In this document: one piece after another, positions 35,994-49,264 of the stretch
Position numbering within the stretch: the stretch's first letter is position 1
How the letters are laid out: the number at the start of each line of letters is the position of its first letter
Assembly: GCA_003254905.1 (NCBI GenBank)
Contig: QANU01043359.1
Span: 283,970-347,969, forward strand
Origin: Nissolia schottii
Lineage: Eukaryota; Streptophyta; Magnoliopsida; Fabales; Fabaceae
Length of the DNA stretch: 64,000 bases
Reading direction: 5' to 3'
Notes under the pieces: model-generated
The model's input: only the letters and a program-made list of their open reading frames with translations
Told to the model about the DNA's origin: nothing
The model's database searches: none
Translations under genes and position numbers: made by a program

Positions 35994-38900
35994 ATGAAGC
36001 AGCATAAGCAAAAAAAGGCCCAAATCATCACGTGCTTGATGTATTGCTTCGCCGCGTTGGCTGTGGGTGGATCTGTTAATGGAACCCAGTCAAATAACGA
36101 TAATTTGGCACAGAAGTGTGCCCAAGAGGTGCAGAAGGTGATCCAGTGTTTGAACTTCGTGACGGGGAAGGGAGACACGCCCTCCAAGGAATGCTGTGTC
36201 GCTGCCATGGAGATAAAGGAGACTGGCCCAAAGTGCTTGTGCTACATCATTCAGCAGACGCATCATGGGAGCCCTGAGAGCAAGAGCGTGGGTGTTCGAG
36301 AGGATAGGCTGCTGCAACTCCCTTCTGCCTGTGATGTGAAAAACGTCAGCATCACTGATTGTCCCAGTAAGTCAGTTCGACCCCCTTCCTAGTTCTTCAT
36401 CAATTCATTTGCTGCTTTTGCTCTCTCAAATTGAATCCGTGTTTTACCTAATTAGTCCTTATAATTAAAAAGGCTTCCCAATTTAGTTTATAAAGCCGTA
36501 ACATGTGATCATTCATGTTAGGAGGTTAGGCGACATCTGATACTTAACCATAAACAGTAACTTGAATCATTGGAGAGGCTTATTCACATTTTATAATTTC
36601 AGGAATCAGTTATGAACTACTGTCATTGCCTACAGATCTTGACTGGACTTCATCCTAAATCATTTTCTAACACTAAAATATTCCTTTCAGATAGAATCTA
36701 TTCATGAATCAAAACCAATCCAATCATTCTTTTCTTGGCATCTTAATCACAAGGCATTGACTTTTCATGCAAAGTTTATTAATAGGCCTTGTCCCACATG
36801 TTAGTTCATAAAAGATTTTCCTTTCAAAACGTATGGTTCACATTTCTTCCCAAAATGCCCAAATGCCTCAACAAGACCATTTCTTCAATTTCTCAAAATA
36901 ACCAATCGATTCTCTCAACACTTTTGAAAATACATTTTCAATTCAGATTTTATACACATTTATATTAATATAGAAAAGAAACTACATACAATTACAAATA
37001 TCTACTCACAACACAAGCCTCAAGGAGATGAAGGAATTGATCTACGGATCGACTAGAACTTGGAGATAATCATTGGAGCCTCCCAACGCTATAGATAAGA
37101 CAACAAGGTCATGAGTTAGAACCAATTTAACCCAAATCACTAATATTCACAAAATCTCAATCTAGGATTTCAAGAAATCAATTCATAGACTTGAATATTA
37201 AGTACCTAACTCAATCACAATACCAACAAGAGATTTAAGTTAAAAAATTAACCTTGTTGACCCAAGAGAAGAGGATTTTCGGATAGCCCTAGGGTCAACA
37301 CCAAAAACTCCAAGAGAGCTCTAATAGAGATTCTAGAGAGAGGATAAGGAGGGATGATGATGATAATGAAGGTGGAGTGAAGGATTTGAAGTGATTTGGA
37401 GTGATATGGAAGGTTTGGTGTTAGGATTTTAGGTTTTCTAGAGAGAAGGAGGAGAAATGGGGTTAGAGACAGAGCTCAACACAAATGAGCTTTTCGCGTG
37501 TTTAAAACACCCTTGGACACAAGTCATTCGAATGACTTTGGGGGTCATTCGAATGACTTGACTAGAGAAACAAAAAATTATCAATTTTGTCATGTCATTT
37601 GAATAATTGAGCCTTGAAATTGAAATATCAGCTGAAAATTGTCCCAAACTCAATAACAATCCATGTTTTGAATAACTAAGCAAATAGATAAATAAATAAC
37701 TAATTAAAATGAAATACTTGAAGCGTATATGTATATATAAAATAATTATTTAAGTTATTGTGACATTACACAAAACCGTACCCATTCTATTTTTTTTTTA
37801 AAAAAAATTGGGTACGTACCTAGCTGTACCCGGACATACCCAAGACATAACTATACCTGGTACGTACCCATATAGATACTTCTCCAAAATTTGGAGTACC
37901 CATGTAACATAGGTCACGGTGGAGGCTTATGTGATTGTTCATGGTGGTAGTAGATGGTTGAAGAGGTTGAACTAGAACTTGGAGGGTAATTTAAGTTAAC
38001 TAGTGTGTCAACTATTTTAAAAATATTACAATTTTTCCATTAATGATCATGTGCACAACACATGCTATTTTTTTCCACCACTTTACTTAACGGGAAGATC
38101 AGTGTATATTCACTTAGAGACTTTAAGAGAGAGTTTAATAAATAGAGGAATGATGTGTGTAATTACACTAAAGGTTAAGAGAGATGAGTGTAAATTTTTT
38201 TTTTTATGATACACGACTAAACAATTAAAAAACCCTTAAAGTTTTTTATCCATGTTATAACAAGAAGAGTATGAGTTGTTTACTAGTACCTATTTATGTA
38301 TACTGAATATGGCATACACAAGAACAATGAATGGTGGAGCTTCATAATCCCTGTTGTTATTGGAAAATAAGTAAATTTAAATTGTTTAAAATGAAAAATA
38401 AATAGAAGATAAAAGGAAAAATATTTTTTCTTCTTCTTTAAATATTAGTATAGGGGGAGTATAGTGGAATCCAACTAAATGTTTTTCACCCAATGTTGAT
38501 TCAAGCAGAAGAAACTTGAGTCCTTTTAACGTGTGGTCTTCAGTTCGATCTCACAATTTAAAGGTTTATTTTAAAAAATAAAATAATATTTTTAGTCTAT
38601 TACATTCATCTGATTCATCCATTTAATATTAATTGATTGAAAAGCTTAATGAATTAAATTGATAAATTAAATAAACATAATGGATCAAAGAGATTATTTT
38701 GTCTTTAAAAAAAATTAGGTAATGATCATTTTGGTCCCTAAAAGTGTAAGTATGAATTACTTTGGTTGTTGAAATTTAAAATTTTACTTCTTAATCCCTA
38801 AAATTGTAAGTCGTAGGTCAAGTTAATCATTCAATACATTATCATTCATGTGTCATCACGTTTTCATTGATTTGTCATATTAAATGAGATTGTGAAAGTA

Positions 38901-39818
38901 TTTGCAATTGCAAAATAAACTGTGATATCAACTGAGATTTGTAGTCCTAAATGTTTTCACAACCACATTTTCAACCCTAAAAGGTACTACAATCTCATTT
39001 ATGACTTTAATTTTAGTTATAGTCTCATTTAATATGATAAATCAACGAAAATATAAATATAAATAATAAGAAATTTAAGAACTGACTTGACTTATGACTT
39101 AGCATTTCAAGAATACAAAATCAATTTTTGAATTTTAGAGACCAAAGTAACTTACACTTATCCTTTCAAAAATTAAATTAAAATAATCATTACTCCTAAA
39201 AATAATGAATATATTTAATAAAAACAAGTGTCAACTTAAATCTAAGAACTTATTTAAAGATTCACTCAAAGAAAAGAAACTTATTTTAAAAAAAATAGAA
39301 TCAAATCTCTTAATCAAATATTAAACAATGATTGGTATTTAGTTGGCTATTAATTCAATAATTCCCCTGTATATTATCCATCTCATTAACTTATTGCAGG
39401 ATTTGCCATTAATACTAACAAATATAATTTTTTGAATAGAGTTAGGGTTTCTAATGCAACACTCCACCTCTGAACCTCTTTGATGCTCTCAAAACCCTAA
39501 TCTCTCATTCATCCCCAAAAGGAAAGAAACAAAGTAAAGGATATATGTGTGTGTCTCTCTCTCTATATCTTAAGTATAATTTTTTGAATGTGGACAGAGC
39601 TTTTGGGTCTATCTCCAAGCTCCCCAGACGCTGCTATCTTCACAAATGCTTCAAAGGCAACTCCTGCGCCTGCATCTGCATCTACACATGCCTCGCCCTC
39701 GACCCCGCAAAGCTATGGAATCATGCTTAGACCTCCTGTGATCACTGACTTCTTGGTGGTGGCTCTAGCTATTGTTCTCGTTGCAATTCCAACCGGTTTC
39801 GTCAGAATTCACGCTTGA
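35994..39818 (+). CDS. GPI-anchored non-specific lipid-transfer protein (LTPG / YLS3-like)
   Basis: Two exons, 35994-36366 and 39598-39818, joined across a 3.2-kb intron. The junction codon becomes Lys, giving the family phrase CPKLLGLSPSSPDAAIF. The product is 197 residues. Residues 1-30 form a secretion signal. The eight-cysteine motif is complete at 42, 52, 67-68, 81, 83, 113 and 123 (C-C-CC-CxC-C-C). A Ser/Thr/Pro/Ala linker and a hydrophobic C-terminal segment suggest GPI attachment at the outer plasma membrane, although a short GFVRIHA tail follows the hydrophobic run. Such proteins carry lipids to the cuticle and wall. Without splicing the first exon would read on to a stop at 36392, so an unspliced short form is formally possible. 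Ligand and tissue are unknown. Confidence 0.93.
36856..37770 (-). mobile_element. Solo LTR in the lipid-transfer protein intron
   Basis: A 915-bp segment starting TG and ending CA, flanked by an exact 5-bp duplication CAAAA (36851-36855 and 37771-37775). On the minus strand it begins TGTAATGTCACAATAAC and is followed by an AT-rich promoter-like part. No internal region or second LTR is present, so it looks like a solo LTR left by recombination. Family not identified. Confidence 0.6.
38719..39192. mobile_element. Long inverted-repeat (foldback) element in the lipid-transfer protein intron
   Basis: The left half, starting GTAATGATCATTTT, is matched in inverse by the right half ending AAAATAATCATTAC, with arms of about 200 bases that include the phrase TGATTTRTCATATTAAATGAGA. 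No coding sequence. The target duplication is unclear. Long arms suggest a Mutator-type or generic foldback MITE. Confidence 0.65.
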
Positions 39819-40275
39819 TGGGGGTGTTGAATATTGCTCTTATCTGTAGGACTCTTGCAGAATTGAATTGATTTGTATGTGCGTGGCATGCTATTTTGTC
39901 TTGAATTTTGGGACATGCCTTATCATGTGTTTGCTTGATTTTTCCATGTTTTCGTCGTAGAACATAATAGATTATTGGTGGAAATTAATGTCGAGATTTA
40001 AGATAATTTGCTTGATGGTGTGCTCTTAATCCTTCTGATGGATTTTTGTTGGGTCAATCTAGCTCTTCTGTTTTGATCAACTTCCTAGCTTAGAGCATAG
40101 ACTATGGCTTTAGTTTATTAAAGCTTTAAGAGAGGGTGTTATCCTCTCAAAAAGCATAGCTCATGCTTTTTGTCTTTGGTGAACAAAAAATAGAAATGAT
40201 TTTGTTGTTAGCTTTTAAAAGTTGTAGGGTGCTCTTATGAGTTCTAATGACTAATTTTTATGCAGTAATGCTAGA
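39819..40275. other. 3' flank of the lipid-transfer protein gene
   Basis: Probably its 3' untranslated region followed by spacer. Around 40106-40165 there is a short imperfect inverted repeat (AGCATAG...AGCTCATGCTTTT). No gene is seen. Confidence 0.45.
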
Positions 40276-40765
40276 TGTACACTGGTTTCATTGCAATCGT
40301 ACAACCAATATATGATGAATATATAGTATACACAACTGTTCCGAAGTATCTACCTTGGTACAAGCTCTGAATCCTGAGACTGTGGAACCGAATGAAAACT
40401 CTGACCTTGGCACGATCGATCTCTGGACTCGCAATCGCGGTGTGTACCTGCAATTACTCCGACGCTCAAGTAAGCAAGGGTCGAAGAAGTATAGTGAATG
40501 ATTATGTGATGTCTTTGTACCTGGGATATAGGCTCATTATATAGCCGAGGTGATGGAGGAGATTTCGGGTATCGCGGAGGCGGGGGGATATCCGTGATGT
40601 GCGCGCTGACCCCGGACATCGCGGAAGGCGACGAAGATCTCGGAGCCGTTAACCCTGAGCGGCTAGAGAGTGGCGACCTTGTCGGTGATCATTTACGAGA
40701 GGTCGGGTCGGGTCCGCGGATATGGGCCTGAGTGTTGGGTCGCCGGGATGGGCCTTTACGGCCCA
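40276..40765 (-). mobile_element. LTR-like relic abutting TGD4
   Basis: On the minus strand the order is a start TGGGCCGTAAAGG, a TATA-like GGCTATATAATG, then TTGCTTACTTGAGCGTCGGA and GCAGGTACACACC, and an end at GTGTACA. This order and wording match the R/U5 part of plant gypsy LTRs. About 490 bp; no internal region, no duplication of the target. It ends one base before an undetermined base and the first recognisable TGD4 codons. Confidence 0.5.
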
Positions 40766-40766
40766 G

Positions 40767-43272
40767 NGGACGAGGCTTTCCAGGCCCGAGCAGGTTGACT
40801 TCATGCAGCGCTTCATGTACGCCCCTCTCGTCCCCCTCTTCGCCAACCCCCACGGCCTCTGCCTTCAGCGTGCCCTTTCCCTCCCCCTTCATGATGACTG
40901 GTAATGTCTTGCTTGCCGGTGCATCTGGGTGTCTTTTTTTGTTCTGATTGGATGTGTTTTCTTTCAATTTGGAGAGATTATGGCATTGTGGAATCTGATA
41001 CTTATGTAATGCGGTTGGATTGATGGATTCATTATGACTATGACCGGATGAAAATGATGCACTGTGTTGGTTATTGTTTGCATTAATTTTAACAGTAACG
41101 TTACATCGGTTTCTTCATGTTATCGGCTGTGTCTTTGTCATGATTGAACTATTTCAACCCTCAAGGAGTTCTGATTTTGAAGTCTGGAAGTCTTGCAGGA
41201 TTTTATACTTTCTGGGTCAGTTCAACTTGCAGAAATTTGTTTCCTCCGTTAAAAGAAGCGAGGAAAGGCCTGCGCGAGTTTCGTCTTGGTTAAAAGCCAT
41301 TGGGAGGCAGCTGCGGCAGAAATCCTTATATGCCATAGGCTTGTTTTCAGAGTTCCAGTTAACACCAGATGATGCTCTGCATTTGGGCTTAGACAATGCT
41401 AATAAATCGCGGGGAAAAGCAGTCCTCCGTCACGGGGTAAACATTAGCCTGCATACTTGTGAATTTCAATGTTTCTTGCGTTCATTAATTTATTGATGAT
41501 TTTTAGTATTTCTGCAAGTATACTGTTCCAGAATTCTATGACAAGGATGTTGGATAAGGAGGCATACTCCTGTTGGGAGCCTTTCTAGTTTTACTATTAT
41601 TTACTTTTCATTTATCTTTGAAGATGCTTATTTTGAATTGTCATATTTCAGGATAAGTTTCTGTCTGAAAGACAACTTTTTCACTTCCCAGTTGATTATA
41701 AATTCTGCATTAGCTAAGCATTTGGACCCAGGCCATTAATGCAAACCATATAGCTATATACTTCTATTCATTGTTTTGTTTTCCTCTCATGCTTCATTTT
41801 CTTTCTTGACCTCAATTGAAATAGAATTTGGGAACTATATCAATACTAAATTTGATTGGTTTATGAGTTGTAGTTTCCACATCATGATCTATCAGTGGAG
41901 GCAGTTTATCCGGGTCTTTTTGTCGACAAAGCTGGTAATTATTGGGATGTGCCATTTTCAATGGCAATTGATTTTGCTTCTGTAGCTGGCAGTGACTCTT
42001 CTGCTAGTTATCATTTGTCTGCACACTACAACTCCGGGTCACCTGAGCCCTTTGACAAGATTCAAAACCAAAGTGGTGGAGTACCACCCACTCTACTTCC
42101 AGGTTTGGCCTTAAAAAGTGCCTTTTCTTATAGGAAGAGGGTTGATATTTGGAGAAGTGAAGCTCCTAAGTTGAAATTGGTGAAACCATATGACATGTTT
42201 CTTTCAAATCCTCACGTGTCTGTGTCTGGGAGTATTGGTAAGATGTCTCGTTTTCTGTAATGCTTTCTCGAATACATTCTAGAGTCCAGAAGAAAAAAAC
42301 AAAGGATATTTGGATATGAAGTTTAGATAAACATTTTTTTGCTTAGTAAAGAACTCATGGATTGGATGCTGTTATCATTTTCTTATTTGCCTTTTAAATT
42401 CTCTATGATAAGGTGCTGCTGCAACCACCTCTTTTGGAGAGATTTCAGAAAGAGCACTAGTAGATGATGATTTCAAAGGTTTTTTTCTTCAGGCTTCTGG
42501 AATAAAGTCTTCCTTTCTTGCGGATATATTTGCATCTGTTTCATTGACAGCCCAACTTGGAAACTTCCAAAAGCATTTTCTAGACCTTACTCGATTTCAG
42601 GCCCAGCTGCATATTCCTTCTGGTTCCAAATTTCTTTCAGATGCAAAAAATCTAGCACTTGATTATCTCCGTTCTCAAAAGCTCAGCTTGGAAGATTTTC
42701 AGCCGATTTGCCCCAATGCTACCTTATCTTTTCAGCAGCAGGTACCATGAATTCTTCCAGAAACTCATGCAATTTCATAGCTTTAAAAGTTTTTACTGAT
42801 TAGTAAAAGACTACATTTGCCCTAAACAAGGGTTTTGGGTTGAAGGACATGTTCTGTTTCTATGGTTTCCTATTGATTGTTCAAAATTGAAAGCTATGGT
42901 GAAATGTTTTGGTTATTAGAAAATCTAATGTCTTGCATCTTTCGCTATGTTGCGCTGCCTCTAGCCCACTACCTATTCTTTTCTCTTTATTACTCTTCTG
43001 ATCTCATCTTGCTCTGCATAAGCGTATGGATCTTAAAGTTGCTGTCAGGTTACATGTTTTATTTGTATATCTTGCAGATTGTTGGTCCAGTCAGTTTTAG
43101 AGTTGATTCAGGAGTTACTGTTGATCTGAAGCACCCTAACATTATATATGCACAGGAACCTGTATTTGCAATTGAATATGCATTGCAAGTACTTGGTTCA
43201 GCAAAAGCAGTTGCTTGGTGTTGCCCCCAGCGCCAAGAGTTTATGGCAGAACTTCGTTTTTATGAGAAATAA
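40767..43272 (+). CDS. TGD4: TGD4-like chloroplast lipid-import protein, 5' end missing
   Basis: Five exons with GT-AG ends: up to 40900, 41199-41436, 41874-42237, 42413-42741 and 43078-43272, coding about 420 residues in one phase. Recognised by GTRLSRPEQVDF, LYAIGLFSEF, VEAVYPGLFVDKAGNYWDVP, SLTAQLGNFQKHFLDLTRF and the end AVAWCCPQRQEFMAELRFYEK, all close to Arabidopsis TGD4. TGD4 is an outer-envelope protein that binds phosphatidic acid and moves ER lipids to the plastid with the TGD1-2-3 transporter. The usual first 50-60 residues (with a WDLD...TP...LDG type start) cannot be found. The first recognisable codon contains an undetermined base at 40767; if it is G the codon is Gly, as in the family. 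Upstream lies LTR-like DNA. Either the gene is 5'-truncated, exon 1 is elsewhere, or the assembly is wrong here. Confidence 0.88.
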
Positions 43273-46200
43273 GCAGTACTCCTTTGGCATTCTTCCATTG
43301 GAAATTTGTTTTGTTCTTTAAATTAAATTGCAAAATAGTGTGGTAATGGAAACAAGTTCTCTGTTAGTTTTTATATTGCCCGATGGATTATCAATATATT
43401 TATGGTTCTCATTTTCTATGCCAATAGTTATCTCTCTCTCTCTCTTCCTATTCTCTTTTCCAAGGTCTAGCTGGGACAGCTTGCCTGTAGTTTGATCTGC
43501 TTGCATCCGGTAACTGTAGCTTTATGGGCTATGGTTTAATAGTCTTTTATGATTAAGGTAGAGATAGTTGTTATTCTGCAAGGTGAACACAGACAGGGCA
43601 AATTAGTGATGAGGTTCATAGCTATGAATTTAGATCATAATGTATGTTGAAAGTCTTAGGGATTGTAGTATTCGAAATGGAAAATAGGGATCAACAATGT
43701 AAAAGTTGTATGCAAAATTCTTTCCAAAATTATTGTTTAAATCTTCTTTTACCCCCTAATTTTTCTGTGGATCAAACTCCTAAAAAGGGATGCTATTTTG
43801 CATTTTTTGACTCTTGACCTTTCACTATAATTGAAGCATTTGATTACACTCTATAGGATCCTCAACGATAAAGGAGTTTATGTCCTGGTAATTGCATCTC
43901 TTTCCTTTAGTATATCAACTTGCATTCAGATTTGCTCTCTAATAAATGAAATGTGTCTTAGCATCAGCCTTGACTCCTTGTAAAAACTGCAGGTAACATA
44001 TGAAGCTCTACCATGTTGCCTACCTTTGTTACATAAGGGATTCATGCTTATGGACATTTTTAACTTCATGTGAAGGTTGGTTTAAATGCTAATGTCTTGT
44101 TCTCTATCTCGCAGCTTTGTGTTTCCTGACTCCTAGTTTTGCCTAATTCCTAGTTCTATCATTTATTTTTATATTTCAAAAACTCCTCACCTCTAACATC
44201 ATCTTTTTCAACCTCGTCATCTATGCTGGTTTGGACCAGGGAGTGTGTGAGGGGGACATGGAGAGGGTGGGTGGTTGGGTCAGAGATTGAGGGGTTTTTG
44301 AGTGTAGATGGAGGAAGATGTTAGCGTGGAGAGAAGGGCGTTACGTTGAATAGAAATACAATAAATAAGAGGGGGGGGGGTAGTCATTTTAAGTGTTATC
44401 TAATATTTTTAATTTAGAATTTAGGGTCAAGGAGAGGGACTAGTGCAATGCCATTAATAATATTGAGTGTCATCTTAAAAATGGGAGAGGGAAAATGTGA
44501 TATCAATGAGTTGTAATTTTCCCCTTCTTTAATTTTTAATTTGATTGATTTCATGAGTTGTCCATTAGTTGAACCATGTGTCATGCACAGTTCAGATTTT
44601 CTAAAATTTAACACTTGACTTTGTTGTGATGCTGCTGTATCTGTTTTAAGGTTTTCCAGTGCCTTTTCTGTGAGAGTTTACCGAAATCTCAAGCTATTGG
44701 ATGCAAATGTAGTAGTGGTTTTTTGTTTTTCACATAGGCATTTATAGAAAGAACAAATCAGTCGAGATATAAAATGCAGGCCTGCGAATGAGTTTTAAGT
44801 TTTTGGAATGAATTAATGTTCAAATAAACCATTAGTGATTGCCATCTTATACATCTATCATTTATCAATTTCACCTCATTAAAACTCTCATTTTGTGGCT
44901 CATCAGAATAAATATGCATATGCTTATAACATAGTAATGCCGGTCCATATTTGCCATGTTTTTGGGCAGCACATTTTTCTCCAATGCTAGGATATCTCTT
45001 GAAAATGAGGTGAAATGGTCTGAATCAATAGCTGCTGTAATGACAGTTGTTGTCATGAGTTAACGATTTTATCTCATCCATAAAAGCTCCACCATTTGCA
45101 GCATTTTTGCCAACGCTGGAGAAAGCTTTTCATGAATTTCTAAACATTTTAATATGAAGTTCAAACAAGAGACTCTACTTGCTTTTGCTAAGTCATGTTT
45201 TAACTAAGAGGGGAGTGGAGGTTGAAGTAACCGGTTTGATTGTTTTCGGGGTCTTGCTAAGATGGACTGAGCACCTAGTTGGTGCAAATTGGTCAAGTCT
45301 TTTAATCGTAGATTTGAGATCCAGTGGCCTTTATTTGTTAGGAAAATTTTATGTTTTTCACCCCAAATTTTTGTGAAACTAAAATGATGTAATTTGAAAT
45401 AGGACCTGCAATTAATAACAAATTGCATATGGGGTAAACGTTTGGTGAAATTATGTAAAAATTTACAGTAAATTGTAATTATTAGATTAATTAATCATAT
45501 TCCCTTTAAGTAGTGAGAGATGTGGTTGTTGTTAGGGGTGGTGGGTGGTGGCCGTGTAATGGTCTGGGAAGTCTCTGGCCAACAATGAGCGAGGAGCATC
45601 ATAATTTTGTTTTTTGGTCGTGGGCAATGTGGTGTTTTTATTGTTTGGGTTGGTCGTTGGGCAGGTAATCTCCTAGAAAAAGGTTGGTTAAAACAAAAAA
45701 GATTAAATGAATGGTTAAATAGCTATATTTTATGTGCACATTTTGCTATGCAATTTACGTGATTTTTCTTTCTGTTCCTGTTCCTGTAAAAGAAGACATC
45801 GCAACCTATAAAAAAAAAAATTATGACACAATTGATATTAAAAATGTTGTTAGACGATTTGTAGATGAAAATGTTATTTGTTGTTCAGTTAAGTAAAAAA
45901 AAAAACTTGGGGTTAAATTTTGTTAATTTGTACATTGGTTTTGACCTTACCAATAAAAGATAGTTATCCATTTGAATAGAATATTTTGTGATAATAAACT
46001 ACAAGAAGAAAGTATAGATTGAAAAATGATTATGAGACCACATGGAGAGTAAATAGTGAATTATAGAATAGGATATGAGTCAAATATATAATGAGATGTT
46101 CCTGGTATTGCATAGGAGAGAATGGAGTAAATGTTAGAGGATAGCCACAGTGTTTAACATGGGTCCTTGCAAGACCCAATTCAAAAAGAAATAAATAAAT

Positions 46201-47289
46201 AAATAAAATTTCAGCAAGGCTTGTACATAATTAACCTTAGGTACACAAAATATTCAAAATAGGCAACAAAGTGCTCGTGCCATTCTCCACTCCGCAGTCA
46301 CTACCCAAACTTCCCTTTCCCTTACCCTTTCCCTTTTGCAACCTTGCTATGGCTCCCCTTAGCGACATTCCTTTAGGGCATATAATAAGTTTCACGACAT
46401 ACACCTACAAATTAAGCATATACGTGAGTTTTGTAGGTGTGTATGTATGACGTGAAACATACACCTACAAAGCTCACGTATATGCTTAATTGTCTATTTG
46501 ATGTTTTTTTGGGCTCCTAAGGACCAGCAAGACTCTATTTGTATCTAACTAATTTATTTGGTGTTTTAGCACATCATGTGATACACACAATATATCTTGC
46601 ACTATGTCATGGATTTTGCACTATGTGATGGTTTATCTTATCAATGGTATATTCTTACAGATCTATTGTTCAAGGATAAGACCAACACAATTGTTCTTCA
46701 TCAACATGGTTTCAATAAAAAAAAAAAATATGTTCATTGCAATGATATGGTACAAATAAAAAAAATTGGTTGAACATACTAACCTGGTTGAAGCTTCTAC
46801 AAAAAATGCAATGCCATTTGATGCAACTTGATAAAACCAACAGCAAAACAAACGTTATTGTAAGCAACCAACACGACTAAAAAAATCACTAATTTTATTT
46901 GTTGTCTTTCATTTTAGATGTCACATACTACATAAACGGTGTGCATAACAGGCCAAAATTTCTACACCACACCAGAAAATTAACAACATAAAATTAACTT
47001 TTTCATTTTTGTAGAAAAGAATTAAGTGCTTTGCTTCACGGCCTTGCATTTCAATTGTCATCAAAACAAAAGGGTCTCAATTGCATTCAATCACACCGTC
47101 CACCCACAACATAAACACCTGATCTGAATAAACGTCCACATCTATTACAACAACAGAATCTAAAAACAAAAATATTGTGCCACCAACAATGCTACATAAC
47201 ATTTTACAAAATACATATACCATTTTAGAAATTTTACACATTAACCTAACATTAATTTATATGTAAAAAAAAAGGTTCTAACAGCAAAA
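43273..47289. other. Intergenic, with a small inverted repeat
   Basis: No gene that I can support across 4 kb. At about 46385-46492 the phrase around AAGCATATACGTGAG and ACACCTACAAA is present in both orientations, making a hairpin with arms of about 45 bases. A 10-base G-run lies at about 44372-44381, and a GGTGG-rich patch at 45527-45660. Confidence 0.5.
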
Positions 47290-47325
47290 GCGGCAACATA
47301 TTTATTAATCCAAGTGCTCAGTCTT

Positions 47326-49217
47326 CTACACACCTGCAGCCACATAACAGGGACATAAATCAATATTGCACCATTGATGTCTATACAACTTCAAAATCTC
47401 CAGTTTTTTTAAAAAAAATTTCACAACGTACCATTCCATAGTCATTACACAAGTTTCATTGCCAATTCTTTCCTTAACACCCACATACTTTTCAGTGGAG
47501 CTGCATGACAAGATGGTCATATCACCACAGTCATCCAACATTGTCACACACATACTCATGAATGCTGCATCTGTAATAAGTCCAGCTTTGGGACATTTAG
47601 CAATCACTGCCTCCTTTGCCTTCTTAGTCCACCTCCCCTAAAATAAGAGACTCTGATATCTCAGAAATCTGTAATCTCACAATAACAACAACCATGTGCA
47701 CGCAAGGAATTCCTTTAGATTCCATCTTCAGGCAAGAACACTTAAATTGCATATGCACCGGAGAAGATGTGACATGCCACATTTTCAGTTTTCCATATTG
47801 AGCAATAACATAAATGTGGAGGCTAGGGGTTTTCGTGCACCCATCAACATAAACATGGCCTGCCGTTATGAGCACATCACGGAAACGATGGAAAATAGCA
47901 TCAGTATATACCATGTATACATTCAGCTCCAAACTATATAACTACTATCCAAATCTTCCTTAATCTCGAATCATCTAGATGTTGCTCACAACCCTACAAA
48001 GAACTTCACCCGCATGTAAGCATTGGCCTAACTTCCCCTCTTATGGTACAATTATTTGATCCAAGTATTGCCTCCTAGACCAAACTCTTCAACAAATCCT
48101 TCCCATTAATGTTCAAATTCGTCAATGTCTAAGTCTCCCATCATATCATGCATTGATGGCCATCTCGAAACACGGTTCTAATGAAATTTCTCATAGCCAA
48201 ATCCCCTTCAGCTATAAGAGATTTTGGCCCTTTCCTCTTCATGGCTTCAAGAAACTGTGTCAACAACCAAACATAAGTTTCCTCTGTTTCATTCGCAAGA
48301 ATGACACATCCAAATATGATTGTGTTGTTGTGGTTGTTAATGCTTGAAAAGGCTACCACTGGACACTTGTACTTATTCTGACCATAGGAAGCATCAAAAC
48401 CCTGATCATCTCCAAAAACACGATAATCTAGTTGACAAGTGTCATCGCACCAAAATAAGGGTCGCAACTTCCCTTCTTTATCAACTGTCAGCCTCTAAAA
48501 CATCATTGGATCTTTGCAACAAAGCGATCGTAGGTACTTAAATGCCCCTTTCGCATCCCCATCTTATAATCCTCTTTGCTTCGTGATTTGATTATACATG
48601 TCCTTAATGTCAAAATTAATCATTTGGTAGCTTCCTAGTTGATTTGCAATAGAGCCATATATTTTCGGTACACCAACTCCAACACTCAACCAACTATTCA
48701 TGTAGTCAACGTCTCCTTCGTGCATCACCTTTTGTGACCTTAACTTCCTTTTTAGCCTGTCATCTAACAATTCATGGCTATGCTCATCTTCAAACCTAAT
48801 AACATGCCACTGACCGGTAACCCCTTCAACATGTACACACATCTTTGCCATGCATCCACATCTTGTGTGCTTTTTTGGATCCCTCTTACGTTCGCTGCAT
48901 CCTTCCACTTGGTTGTTCTCCCACTTTCCTTCTTGAGAGCACAAAAAAGTTTGCCATATCACCTCACCTTTGGCATTGTGGCTCACCTTAGACTTCCTCA
49001 CATAAAACCCTTTCACTCTGGCATAATGATTGTAAAAGTCATAAGCTACATTCAAATCACTAAAGTGAATCTTCTTAACATCATTAGCCGTCAATGAATT
49101 AAATTCTATATATGCGAACCATCCTATTCCATCAACATGAATTAAGGCTATGCCTTCATTATTTTCCCCAAGATTTGAAGGCTTCACACCATTATGCAAA
49201 GAAGACGTCTCCTCCAA
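47326..49217 (-). pseudogene. Decayed FAR1/FRS-like gene or Mutator-like (MULE) transposase
   Basis: The minus strand shows in order a FAR1-type DNA-binding domain (49100-48770: AYDFYNHYARVKGFYVRKSKV, then RCGCMAKM and FEDEHSHE zinc ligands), a MULE transposase core (48467-48141: LFWCDDTCQLDYRVFGD, FGCVILANETEETYVWLL) and a SWIM zinc finger (about 47800-47730: FKCSCLKMESKGIPCVH). These are the domains of FAR1-related factors and of their parent Mutator-like transposases. The parts sit in different frames, with stops between 48564 and 48467 and the section 48140-47933 unreadable, and no ATG opens the first block. It is a dead copy. Whether it was a host FRS gene or a transposon cannot be decided, because terminal repeats are not visible. 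Confidence 0.8.
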
Positions 49218-49264
49218 TACCTACATATATCACTGCCAGCTACTAAAAAACAATCAAGAAGAAA

